Origin: an uncultured bacterium | GTDB lineage: Bacteria; Planctomycetota; UBA1135; GCA-002686595 | DNA length: 64,000 nucleotides | NCBI GenBank assembly: GCA_937896235.1 | Contig: CALBMX010000066.1 | Span: 1-64,000, forward strand | Direction: 5' to 3' | Shown: piece after piece, positions 17,983-26,141 of the stretch | How positions within the stretch are numbered: the stretch's first letter is position 1 | How the letters are laid out: each line of letters starts with the position of its first letter | Translations under genes and position numbers: made by a program | The notes under the pieces: generated by a model | Databases searched by the model: none | Told to the model about the DNA's origin: nothing | Seen by the model: only the letters and a program-made list of their open reading frames with translations

Positions 17983-19695
17983 TTACATCTCGCTGGGGGA
18001 GGCTACCCCCAGCATGGTCAAGCCGGCTTCGATCACGGAACCCGCAGCCTCGACTAAGGCTAGGCGCGCGGCCGTAATGTTGGGGGCCTCGCCCAAAACA
18101 CGGTGGTTTGCGTACCAGCTATTCGTCTCTCGGGACAGGCCTAACAGGAACTGCGTGAGGTGACTCGGCTCGGCGTCTGCCGCCGCTGTGCGGATCGCTT
18201 CGGGGTAGCGGCCCATGGCCAAGAGGACCCCACGCGCGTCTTCAAGGGCCGCCCAATCGGGCGCCACTTTTGTCGTCGCGGTGTCCTCACCTGCGGCCTT
18301 GGCTTTGCGCAAAATCGAGCGCGTGCGTGCGAAGGTGTACTGGACATAGGGGCCGGTCTCGCCCTCAAAGGAGAGCACCTCTTCCCACTGGAAGAGGACG
18401 TCCTTGATGCGCTCGCGTTTCAGGTCGTTGAAGACGATCGCGCCTACGCCAACCTGTTCGGCGACCGCGCCGGCGTTTGGAAGGTTGGGGTTCTTTTCGG
18501 CGATCGTCTTGCGCGCCTCTTCGACGGCGCGGTCGAGCACGTCGCCTAGGAAGACGACCTTGCCGGCGCGAGTGGAGAGCTTGCCCTCAGGCAGGCGCAT
18601 CATGCCGAATGCAACGTGCTCGCAGGCGGGCTCCCAGGGGAGCTCCATGCGCTTGAGCACTCCCTTGAGCTGCTCGAAGTGGAGCTTTTGGTCCGAGCCG
18701 ACCACCCAGAGCAGGCGGTGGAAATCGAACTCGGCCTGGCGGGAAAACAGTGCGGCCATATCGCGCGTTGCGTACAACGTGGTGCCATCGGTCTTCTTGA
18801 GCAGGCACGGTGCCATCTTCTTGCGGATCGAGCTGAGATCGACAATCGTGGCACCGTCGGACTCTTCTGTGATGCCACTCGCCTGGATGCGCTCGAGGGT
18901 GGCCTCTAGCTTGTCTTCATACCAGGCCTCGCCACGCACGAGATCGAACTCGACGCCCAGGCGCTCGTAGGTCTTGTTGAATTCCGCGAGGGACAGCTCG
19001 GTGATCTTGCGCCACGTCGAACGCACCTCGCCATCGACGCCGCTCTCGAGCTCGCGGAATGCAGCGCGGGCCTCTTCCTCCAGGGTGGGGTCGCCTTCGG
19101 CTTCGTCGTGGAAGCGCACGTACAAGGCGAGCAGCGCAGGGATCGGATCCGCGTCGATGTCGACGGTATCGCCCCAGCGTGCGATGGCGGCGACGAGCTT
19201 GCCGAACTGGCTGCCCCAGTCGCCAATGTGGTTGATGCCAACGGGCTCGTAGCCGAGCAGCGCGTGCATGCGGTGCAGGGCAGCGCCAAGGATCGTCGAG
19301 CGCAGGTGGCCAACGTGCATCGGCTTGGCGATGTTCGGCGACGAGAAGTCAATCACAACTTTGCGGCCGCCACCTTCGTCGGACTTGCCGTAGCTGAGGC
19401 CACCTTCGATTGCGCTTTCGATGATCGCTTGGCTAAGGGCGGCGACCTCGACCTTGAAATTTAGGTAGGGACCAGTGGCGACCGCTTCGATTTTGGAAAA
19501 GCTTCCGTTCAGCTTGCCGGCAAGGTCCGCTGCGATTGCCGGGGGCGCCTGCCTCAGCGTCTTAGCAAGGGCGAAGCACGGAAATGCGAAGTCTCCCATG
19601 GCGATGTCACGAGGCTTCTCCAAGCGCACTTCGCTCGCGTCTATTCCAGTGGCCGCGGCGATGGCCGCTCGGATTTCGTCTGCGAATCGTTTCAT
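17983..19695 (-). CDS. argS: Arginyl-tRNA synthetase
   Basis: Class Ia aminoacyl-tRNA synthetase charging tRNA-Arg. The N-terminal Add-1 domain is followed by the ATP-binding HIGH-type motif in SSPNIAKPMHVGHLRSTI, the KMSK-equivalent region GKLSTRAGKVV as in other ArgS enzymes, and the DALR anticodon-binding domain, ending AGLTMLGVASPSEM where many family members end in PERM. At 570 residues the length is standard. The gene lies 12 bases downstream of the ABC-F stop on the same strand, so the two are probably cotranscribed. Confidence 0.97.
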   Translation of the reverse strand: MKRFADEIRAAIAAATGIDASEVRLEKPRDIAMGDFAFPCFALAKTLRQAPPAIAADLAGKLNGSFSKIEAVATGPYLNFKVEVAALSQAIIESAIEGGLSYGKSDEGGGRKVVIDFSSPNIAKPMHVGHLRSTILGAALHRMHALLGYEPVGINHIGDWGSQFGKLVAAIARWGDTVDIDADPIPALLALYVRFHDEAEGDPTLEEEARAAFRELESGVDGEVRSTWRKITELSLAEFNKTYERLGVEFDLVRGEAWYEDKLEATLERIQASGITEESDGATIVDLSSIRKKMAPCLLKKTDGTTLYATRDMAALFSRQAEFDFHRLLWVVGSDQKLHFEQLKGVLKRMELPWEPACEHVAFGMMRLPEGKLSTRAGKVVFLGDVLDRAVEEARKTIAEKNPNLPNAGAVAEQVGVGAIVFNDLKRERIKDVLFQWEEVLSFEGETGPYVQYTFARTRSILRKAKAAGEDTATTKVAPDWAALEDARGVLLAMGRYPEAIRTAAADAEPSHLTQFLLGLSRETNSWYANHRVLGEAPNITAARLALVEAAGSVIEAGLTMLGVASPSEM

Positions 19696-19707
19696 AGCTC
19701 GGTGATC

Positions 19708-21633
19708 CTAGCCCCAGTTGGCCCACTCGTCATTTTTCTGACCCAGGTCGCGTTCAACCTCGGCCAGATCGTATTGCAAACCAGACAGCTTCGACGCATC
19801 TTTGTAGATGGCCTCTTTCTGCATTTCGGCGAGCATTCTGTCGCGTTGCGACTCGAGCTTTTCAATCGTCTGCTCTAGCTTTTCAAAAGCCCACGGGTTG
19901 CGGACCTTCGGCTTGTTTTGGGCGCCTTTTGCCACGCCGGGCTTGTTCCCGGGTTTGGCTTGAGCGTTGCGGTTAGCGTCCTTTTGGAGCTGTTTCGCCC
20001 TGTCGCTATTGATGTTCTTCTGGTCGCGCTCGGCGATGAGCGTGTTGCGCCAATCGGTGTAGTTGCCAGGCATCTGGCGAGCGCTCCCATCGGTTCTAAT
20101 CTCCAGCACGCTGTTGCACAGCGTATCCAGGAACTCGCGGTCGTGGCTGATCGTGATGATCGCACCTGGGAAGTTCGACAGGAACTCCTCGATCGCAGTT
20201 CGTGCGGCCAAGTCGAGGTGGTTGGTAGGCTCGTCCATCGCCAGCCAACTGGGACTCTCAAGCATCAAGAGGGCGAGGGCGACACGCGCACGCTCGCCAC
20301 CGGAGAGGCGCCCAACGATCGCCTCGACATCTTTGCCGCGAAACAAGAACTTGGCGAGGTGCGAGCGGATCTCCAGGTGGGTCATCTGGGGGTAGCGAAT
20401 GCGCACGTGCTCGTAGACGGACTCGTTGTCGTCGAGGTGGCTCGTGTTCTGGTCGTAATAGCCGACACTCGCCTTATGCCCCAAGCGCAGCTCGCCGCCC
20501 AGAGGTTCCATCAGGCCGGCAAGCACCTTGAGCAAGGTGGTCTTACCCGCACCGTTTGGTCCAACAATACCCAAGCGATCTCCACGGCCTAAACGCACGT
20601 TGACATCGGAGAGCAGCGGCGTGTTGTCATAGCCCACATCGAGGCCGAGCCCCTCGAAGACCATCTCACCGCCCCGCGCGACGTCGCCCATGCTGATGTG
20701 CGGCTTGCGCACATCGTGGTGCGGCTGCACTAGACGGACGATGTGTGACAACTTTTTCGCGCGGCCTTTGGCCTCGGCGGTGCGCTGGCTGCCCATGTGC
20801 TTGCGAATGAAGTTCTCCTCCTTGCGGAGCATCTCACTCTGCTGCTTCCAGGCTTTGGATTCCGAGTCGAAGCGCTCCTGCTTGAGCATCAAATACTTGT
20901 CGTAGTTTCCAGGGTATTTCGTCGTGACGCCGTACACCAGCTCGAGGATCTGCGTCGTCGCGCGGTTCAGCAGACGACGGTCGTGGCTGACGATGACAAC
21001 GGCGCTCTTGATATCTTTAAGGTAACCCTCGATCCACTCGATACCCTCCAAATCCAGGTGGTTTGTCGGCTCGTCGAGCAGCAACAAATCGGGCGCCGAG
21101 ACCAGCTCGCGTGCAAGCGCGACGCGGCTCTTCTCGCCTCCACTCAGGCTGTTCGGATCGCGCTCCCAAAGCTCGTCCTCTAGCCCGATGCCGTGCATGA
21201 CGGCGCCGACCTTGTGATCCGCATCCCATCCCCCTAGGAACTCCATGCGCTCGACAAGCTCACCGTGCCGATGCATAACGAAGTCCAAGCGGTCGCCCTC
21301 GACAACACACATCTCCTCTTCGAGCTCAGTCAACTGCGCTTGCAGTGCGTGGATTGCATCGAGGCCACTCTCGACGTACGCGCGAACAGTTTTGTAGTCG
21401 CCGAAGTCCGGGCGCTGGCGCACGTAGCTCATACGAGAGCCCTTGGCGACGTGGACCTTGCCGCTGTCGGGCTTTTCCTCGCCTTCGATATGGCGAAGCA
21501 GGGTCGTCTTGCCCTCGCCGTTGCGACCGACGATACCGATCTTATCTCCACGCTCGACCGCGAAAGTGACTCCTCGGAGTACCTCAAGGGCACCAAATTG
21601 GCGCTTCAGTTCGGAGACGGTCAGAATGCTCAT
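19708..21633 (-). CDS. ABC-F family ATPase (ribosome-associated, Uup/EttA-like)
   Basis: Soluble protein with two ABC domains and no membrane segments. The first has Walker A GRNGEGKTTLL, signature SLSGGEKSRVALA and Walker B LLLLDEPTNHLDL. The second has GPNGAGKTTLL, LSGGERARVALALLM and WLAMDEPTNHLDL. A linker rich in charged residues lies between them, and the C-terminal ~80 residues form a basic then acidic coiled coil (KLEQTIEKLESQRDRMLAEM). This layout is that of ABC-F proteins, which bind the ribosomal E site and relieve stalled or drug-blocked translation. The exact subgroup is not determined. It precedes argS on the same strand. Confidence 0.92.
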   Translation of the reverse strand: MSILTVSELKRQFGALEVLRGVTFAVERGDKIGIVGRNGEGKTTLLRHIEGEEKPDSGKVHVAKGSRMSYVRQRPDFGDYKTVRAYVESGLDAIHALQAQLTELEEEMCVVEGDRLDFVMHRHGELVERMEFLGGWDADHKVGAVMHGIGLEDELWERDPNSLSGGEKSRVALARELVSAPDLLLLDEPTNHLDLEGIEWIEGYLKDIKSAVVIVSHDRRLLNRATTQILELVYGVTTKYPGNYDKYLMLKQERFDSESKAWKQQSEMLRKEENFIRKHMGSQRTAEAKGRAKKLSHIVRLVQPHHDVRKPHISMGDVARGGEMVFEGLGLDVGYDNTPLLSDVNVRLGRGDRLGIVGPNGAGKTTLLKVLAGLMEPLGGELRLGHKASVGYYDQNTSHLDDNESVYEHVRIRYPQMTHLEIRSHLAKFLFRGKDVEAIVGRLSGGERARVALALLMLESPSWLAMDEPTNHLDLAARTAIEEFLSNFPGAIITISHDREFLDTLCNSVLEIRTDGSARQMPGNYTDWRNTLIAERDQKNINSDRAKQLQKDANRNAQAKPGNKPGVAKGAQNKPKVRNPWAFEKLEQTIEKLESQRDRMLAEMQKEAIYKDASKLSGLQYDLAEVERDLGQKNDEWANWG

Positions 21634-22101
21634 GGCGAAGAATTTGTATTAAACGGAAAGCTGTGATCTTGGAAATAGGCCGAACATGATAACGGCGAAG
21701 AATCGGACCGGGCGCGGAGAGCCCGAAATCTAGCGAGCGAGCCCCGATTCGAGGTGATCTTATCTATGGATGTCGAGGCGCATTTATTTAGACCTCGACG
21801 GCATCTGCCAATCCTGGAGAGGGGATCACCCCTAGCTTGAACGGAGGACTGATGGACCTTGAGGGGGAATCCCGGGCTGGCGAACAGCTCCGTAGCCATG
21901 TTGGTCCCCCCTCTTTGCGCCTCATGGACTAACCCCCTGCAAGCAGAGAACTCCGCACGTATAGAGCGACCTTTACCTGGCCTCTGCACCCTCGAGAACG
22001 TCCTTTATCCCGGGATTCTCGCCTTTCCTGAGAGCTTGTAACGGGAGGGGTCCTTGAGGTTTGTGGCAGCCTCGAAACCGGCACATTTTGCGACGCAGAT
22101 C
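21634..22101. other. 468-base intergenic stretch with several hairpins
   Basis: No convincing gene. It separates the divergent ABC-F and pyrK-side genes. Short inverted repeats are visible: CGGGC/GCCCG at 21709-21725, GTCGAGG/CCTCGAC at 21772-21799, and AGGGG-ATCA-CCCCT just after. ABC-F genes of some bacteria have structured regulatory leaders, so a leader on the minus strand is possible, but I recognise no known RNA family here. Confidence 0.35.
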
Positions 22102-22380
22102 ATGGCGGACTTCTATTCCGATGGATTCTTGCGTCCCGTCGAGGGCCTCGACATGGACGGGGCACGGGCTGAGAAACCCGGCTCATCCCTCTCGGTTTAC
22201 GGGCAGTGGGCGTGGGCGATCACCCAAGGGCTGGGCGGCCTTGGACAAGTGGCGCTCGGGGCTTGGGCGCGCATGGAGTCGCCCGGGACCGGCGTGCTGT
22301 GGGGGTGCAGCTCCAGGCGGGAGTTGGAAGCCGCGGGCGGCTGTGCTCTCGCGGCCCTGGGCGAGGCTCTTGGCGGCTAG
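22102..22380 (+). CDS. Possible small hypothetical protein
   Basis: A 92-residue frame from the ATG at 22102; the track extends it 16 codons further to a TTG. Third codon positions are rich in G and C like the neighbouring real genes, and the opposite frames are poorer, which supports coding. The middle is hydrophobic and Gly/Trp-rich (GQWAWAITQGLGGLGQVAL), enough for one membrane-associated helix; the tail is Ala/Gly-rich. No family is recognised. It ends 89 bases before pyrK on the same strand. It could equally be a chance frame. Confidence 0.38.
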   Translation: MADFYSDGFLRPVEGLDMDGARAEKPGSSLSVYGQWAWAITQGLGGLGQVALGAWARMESPGTGVLWGCSSRRELEAAGGCALAALGEALGG

Positions 22381-22469
22381 CTGGCGGCGGGGTAGAGGGG
22401 CGGGGAGGGGAATACGAATTCGCCTCGAAGTTGGCCGACTTCCGATGCGCTGGCTGTATCCTGCTCGCC

Positions 22470-23345
22470 ATGGTTGCCCCGCCCAAAGATGCTTGTTCCG
22501 CCCTAGCGGAGTTGATTGCGATCGAGATCCTACCCGGTGACGGCGTGCTGATAACCGTGCGGCCGAGTGTTGAACTCGAACCGCTCGACCCCAACCGGTT
22601 CTTCATGTTGCGCCGCGAAGACGGGCTGTCGCCCAAGATCCCGCGGCCCTTTTCGATCTATCGCGAAGTCGCTAGGGAGGACGGCCCAGCCGACCTGGTC
22701 TTCATGATCAAGGTCATCGGCGATGGGACACGCGCACTGGCGAATACGCGAGTGGGTGAGAGCCTCCGCCTGATCGGCCCACTCGGGAAAGGCTGGCCGA
22801 GTTTTACCGAGCCGGCGGACGAGACCCCTTGGGTTTTCCTCGCGGGAGGTATTGGGTCCGCGCCGTTTTTTATGGCGGTCGAGGCGATCACCGCGGCCGC
22901 GGATGAGGCCGAGGCAAGTGGCGAGCGCGCACCGACACCACCACCGTTCCTACTTTATGGCGCGGGGACTCGCGAGCTGGTCTATGACGCCGAGGCGTTC
23001 AGCGAGCTCGATTGCGCGCTCCACGTTGCGACCGACGACGGCAGCTTCGGATTCAAGGGCAATGTCGTGACCTTGCTCCAGGCGCTGCAAGCAGCGGGAA
23101 GCATTCCGCAGAGAGTGCGAATTGCGGCCTGTGGGCCGATGCCGATGTTGCGTGCAGTGGAGCGGTTTGCGAGCGCCAACGACCTCGAGTGTTACGTCAG
23201 TCTTGAAGACCTCATGGGATGTGGCGTTGGCATCTGCAACGGATGTGTCGTCGAGACGAAACCCGATGGCCCCCTCGGAGCTTGGCCGAACGCCAAGTGC
23301 TGCGTCGAGGGACCCGCCTTCAATACCAACGCGGTCGTACTTTAG
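22470..23345 (+). CDS. pyrK: Dihydroorotate dehydrogenase B electron-transfer subunit
   Basis: FAD and 2Fe-2S protein that passes electrons from dihydroorotate dehydrogenase (PyrD type 1B) to NAD+ in pyrimidine synthesis. The FAD-binding part includes IPRPFSIYRE. The NAD-binding part includes WVFLAGGIGSAPFFMA and RIAACGPMPML. The C-terminal iron-sulfur cluster motif C-GVG-IC-NG-C with a final Cys in KCCVEGPAF is complete. The track ORF begins at 22206, but the ATG at 22470 (291 residues) fits the family N terminus. The pyrD partner is not in this window. A GNAT gene follows after 7 bases. Confidence 0.92.
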   Translation: MVAPPKDACSALAELIAIEILPGDGVLITVRPSVELEPLDPNRFFMLRREDGLSPKIPRPFSIYREVAREDGPADLVFMIKVIGDGTRALANTRVGESLRLIGPLGKGWPSFTEPADETPWVFLAGGIGSAPFFMAVEAITAAADEAEASGERAPTPPPFLLYGAGTRELVYDAEAFSELDCALHVATDDGSFGFKGNVVTLLQALQAAGSIPQRVRIAACGPMPMLRAVERFASANDLECYVSLEDLMGCGVGICNGCVVETKPDGPLGAWPNAKCCVEGPAFNTNAVVL

Positions 23346-23352
23346 ATTTGGT

Positions 23353-23880
23353 ATGACCGCTTCTATTCGAATCCTCACTCCCGGTGAAGCCGCGCTATAC
23401 GTCGCTCTTCGCAAGGAGATGTTACTGGAGTCGCCGCGCTCGTTTGGGGCGTCTCCCGAAACGGACGTTGCCAGCGACCTTGTTGGGCTCCGGAGCCGCT
23501 TGGAAAACCAAGGCGTGAATCGCACCTTTGGCGCATTCGACAGAGCGACCGGCGAGCTGCTCGGAGTTGTCGGCGGAGGCAAGCAGGGTCCCCACAAAAA
23601 ACGCGCCCACGCCTTCTCCGTGTGGGGCATGTACGTTACCCCAAAGGCACGGGGGAGGGGACTCGCCCGAAAGCTCATGCAGGCTCTAATCGACTATTCT
23701 CGGACCGTAAATGGCGTTTGCTTGGTTTGCTTGAGTGTTGGCGAGACGGCACCTGTCGCCCAAGGACTTTATGAGTCCTTGGGCTTTGTGGAGTGGGGCC
23801 GGGAGCCTCTCTCGCTCCAGATTGATGGCGAGTTCTTCACGGAGATTTTCATGCAGCTCCAGCTAGGTCCAGACAGATGA
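23353..23880 (+). CDS. GNAT family N-acetyltransferase
   Basis: Acetyl-CoA-dependent acetyltransferase of 175 residues. The conserved acetyl-CoA pyrophosphate-binding motif appears as TPKARGRGLARKLMQAL (Q/R-x-x-G-x-G/A type). Strand 5 and the following helix are in VCLVCLSVGETAPVAQGLYESLGF, with the usual A-x-x-L-Y-x-x-x-G-F ending. The track extends it to 23122, inside pyrK; the ATG at 23353 gives a normal GNAT N terminus (SIRILTPGEAALYVALR). The stop overlaps the next start as ATGA. Acceptor is unknown. Confidence 0.87.
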   Translation: MTASIRILTPGEAALYVALRKEMLLESPRSFGASPETDVASDLVGLRSRLENQGVNRTFGAFDRATGELLGVVGGGKQGPHKKRAHAFSVWGMYVTPKARGRGLARKLMQALIDYSRTVNGVCLVCLSVGETAPVAQGLYESLGFVEWGREPLSLQIDGEFFTEIFMQLQLGPDR

Positions 23881-24809
23881 GCTCGGTACGCGAGCAGAAG
23901 ATCGGCCTGGCGATGGCCTCGTTGACAGCATTCCTCTGGGGCTTCTTGGCGATCGCCATGAAGGTCGCGACGGATTTCGTTCCGGTCAACACAATCGTGT
24001 GGTTTCGTTTTGCCTTCGCCTTTGTCATGTTGGCGCTAATCGTCGGCTTGAGCAGGCCAAAGAGGCTTAGGATTTTGGTGCGGCCCCCTCCGCTTGGGAT
24101 TGTTGCAGCGCTTGCGCTGACCCTGAACTACGTGGGCTACCTGACCGGCCTTGATTGGACGACCCCTAGTAACGCCCAGGTGCTGATTCAACTTGCGCCC
24201 CTCATGCTTGCCACGGGAGGCGTGTTTGTTTTCAAAGAGCGCATGGTGCGAGCCCAGATCTATGGCGTCGTTCTCGCACTCATCGGCTTTACGGTTTTCG
24301 GCTGGGACCAGTTCGAGTCTTCCAACGTCGTTAGCAATCACCTGCTCATGGGGAACGCGATCATCTTCCTGGGCGCCTTCGCTTGGACGGTCTATGCGAT
24401 GATTCAGAAGGCCCTTTTGATGCGGGGCCATGAGCCTCAAGATCTGAACCTCTTGCTATACGGGGTACCCGCGATCACGATGTGGCCGCTTGTCGACTTC
24501 GAACTGCTGGCGGGGTTGAGCTTTGGAATGTGGATGCTCATGGTGTTCTTAGGCGCAAATACCCTAGTCGCCTATGGCGCTCTTGGAGAGGCCTTCAAAC
24601 GGCTCCCAGCGTATAAGGTCGCGCTGATCGTGACCCTGAATCCGCTCATTACCATCATGACGATGAAGACCCTCGAAGCGCTTGAGGTCGAGTGGGTACC
24701 GGAAGATCGGGTTGGCCTTTTGGGTTATGCCTCTGCGCTGCTTGTCGTGACGGGAATCGGTGTTGTGCTCGTCAAGGGCGGGAAACGCGAGGACTCCGTA
24801 GACACTTAA
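23877..24809 (+). CDS. EamA/DMT-family transporter
   Basis: Inner-membrane protein of 310 residues with ten predicted helices in two similar halves, as in the drug/metabolite transporter superfamily (EamA domains). The first helix has the typical SLTAFLWGFLAIAMKVATDF. Each half ends in a Gly-rich helix, the second being YASALLVVTGIGVVLVKGG. The family exports amino acids, nucleobases or small metabolites, and the substrate cannot be read from sequence. It is translationally coupled to the GNAT gene by a 4-base overlap. Confidence 0.88.
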   Translation: MSSVREQKIGLAMASLTAFLWGFLAIAMKVATDFVPVNTIVWFRFAFAFVMLALIVGLSRPKRLRILVRPPPLGIVAALALTLNYVGYLTGLDWTTPSNAQVLIQLAPLMLATGGVFVFKERMVRAQIYGVVLALIGFTVFGWDQFESSNVVSNHLLMGNAIIFLGAFAWTVYAMIQKALLMRGHEPQDLNLLLYGVPAITMWPLVDFELLAGLSFGMWMLMVFLGANTLVAYGALGEAFKRLPAYKVALIVTLNPLITIMTMKTLEALEVEWVPEDRVGLLGYASALLVVTGIGVVLVKGGKREDSVDT

Positions 24810-24871
24810 ATTCTGTTTTCTCCTAATGGGTAGGGAGTTGGGTAGAGCTGATTGTTCTAGTCTCTTGCCTT

Positions 24872-25654
24872 ATGCAGAATACGAAACGAATTCAAATCGC
24901 CCTAGGCCTTGTGGCGTCCATCGTACTTGGCCTCAACACTCCCTCTACTGTCGACGACCCCGTTGGCCAAGCCGTGACTCACAAAGATCGACTGAAGAGT
25001 GACTCCGCGCGAGATGCCGATCGACAACCCGGCCGCATTTTGGACTTCTTTGACATCAAGCGCGGACAGGTTGTCGCGGACTTGATGGCCGGCGACGGCT
25101 ACTACACGGAGATTCTCTCGCGCGCCGTTGGAGAGGGTGGAGTGGTCTATTGTCAGAACACCGCAATTCCCCTGCGGGTGTTTGCCGAGGCTCCTTTGAC
25201 TGCGCGTTTGGCCGACGATCGTTTGCCCAATGTGGTCCGCCTCGACACAGAGTTCGAAGAGTCCGGCTTGCCAGATGGCGAGCTTGATGCCGCCATACTG
25301 GTGCGCTTCTATCACGACTTCGGCTGGCAGGAAGTGGATCGCCCGGGGTTCAATAAGGTCGTCTTTGACAGCCTGAAACCCGGAGGCGTTTTTGGTGTTG
25401 TTGACCACCACGCCAAAGTGGGAGCGGGCATCTCAGAGGGCAAGCGACTCCATCGAGTCGAGGCGAGCCTGGTGCAGGCCGAACTCGAGGCCGCGGGCTT
25501 TGTGCTCGAGGCTGAGTCCTATGTCCTGACCGACCCGACCGACCCGCTCGACTGGAGTATCTTTGACCCGAAACACGATGGGCGCGATACGACCTCGCGT
25601 TTTGTCTACCTGTTCCGCAAGCCCCTTCGCACGGGTGATCAAGATAAAAAATAG
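24872..25654 (+). CDS. Exported class I SAM-dependent methyltransferase (COG4798-like)
   Basis: Protein of 260 residues with an N-terminal hydrophobic signal (IALGLVASIVLGL) followed by a Rossmann-type methyltransferase core. The pattern SARDADRQPGRILDFFDIKRGQVVADLMAGDGYYTEILS, read here in pieces, matches the COG4798 predicted methyltransferases, with SAM-binding motif I VADLMAGDGYY and the later GVFGVVDHHAK. Members of this group are unusual in carrying a signal peptide, so action in the periplasm is implied although the source of SAM there is unexplained. It stands alone 62 bases after the EamA gene. Confidence 0.82.
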   Translation: MQNTKRIQIALGLVASIVLGLNTPSTVDDPVGQAVTHKDRLKSDSARDADRQPGRILDFFDIKRGQVVADLMAGDGYYTEILSRAVGEGGVVYCQNTAIPLRVFAEAPLTARLADDRLPNVVRLDTEFEESGLPDGELDAAILVRFYHDFGWQEVDRPGFNKVVFDSLKPGGVFGVVDHHAKVGAGISEGKRLHRVEASLVQAELEAAGFVLEAESYVLTDPTDPLDWSIFDPKHDGRDTTSRFVYLFRKPLRTGDQDKK

Positions 25655-25669
25655 AGCGTAAAAGTAGGC

Positions 25670-25690
25670 TCGCCGCCTCCAAAGCGGCGA
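25670..25690 (+). terminator. Weak terminator-like hairpin
   Basis: TCGCCGC and GCGGCGA form a 7-base-pair stem with loop CTCCAAA, 15 bases after the methyltransferase stop, followed by TTCC but no real T run. Confidence 0.35.
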
Positions 25691-25805
25691 TTCCAAGCCC
25701 ATCTCGTTTCCGCTTTGTATCTAGGGGGTGTGCCCGGGGTAGTGATTTATACAGGTGAACAATCGCTTCGCTTTCCAGACATCTTTCTTTGGCCCCCATA
25801 GTCCC

Positions 25806-26069
25806 ATGACACCTCGCGACGTATTTGGTCTTATCATTCGCACCTTCGGATTGATCGGTTTTGGCTCTTGGCTCTACCTGTTTCTGATGGCGCTTGCGAT
25901 GGGGGATGCGAGATTGTTTTTCTTGTCCTTCATCATCAGTGCAGTCGCGGGTTACCTCTTGAAGGGAGCTCCGCTTTTGCTGGAGTTTTGCTATTCCTCC
26001 AGCCGCGAGTCGCGCTGGCAAGAGGTCCATGCTCGCCTCTCTTCAGGCGGCGAGCGAATCTCCTCCTAG
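25806..26069 (+). CDS. Small two-helix membrane protein
   Basis: Hypothetical protein of 87 residues from the ATG at 25806 (the track uses a GTG at 25755). Two hydrophobic segments, LIGFGSWLYLFLMALAM and LFFLSFIISAVAGYLL, are followed by a short polar C-terminal tail. The start sequence MTPRDVFGLIIRTFGLIGF has the look of small membrane proteins common in planctomycetes, but I cannot name the family. Function is unknown. Confidence 0.6.
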   Translation: MTPRDVFGLIIRTFGLIGFGSWLYLFLMALAMGDARLFFLSFIISAVAGYLLKGAPLLLEFCYSSSRESRWQEVHARLSSGGERISS

Positions 26070-26141
26070 GTTGGCGAGCTGACTGCTCGCGCCCTTCGTG
26101 GGTTTCGCGCCCTCTGATCGGAGCGTGGTGCGCCCTTGTGC

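Noticed and set aside
18404-18970. 188-residue plus-strand frame
   Set aside because: Opposite argS, whose motifs are intact in the minus frame.
19918-20592. 224-residue plus-strand frame
   Set aside because: Opposite the ABC-F gene, and mirrors its conserved motifs; no independent signature.
21634-22101. tmRNA, SRP RNA or RNase P RNA
   Set aside because: None of the conserved signature segments of these RNAs is present in either strand.
25350-26030. 226-residue minus-strand frame
   Set aside because: Overlaps the methyltransferase and small membrane protein genes; no start context or motif.
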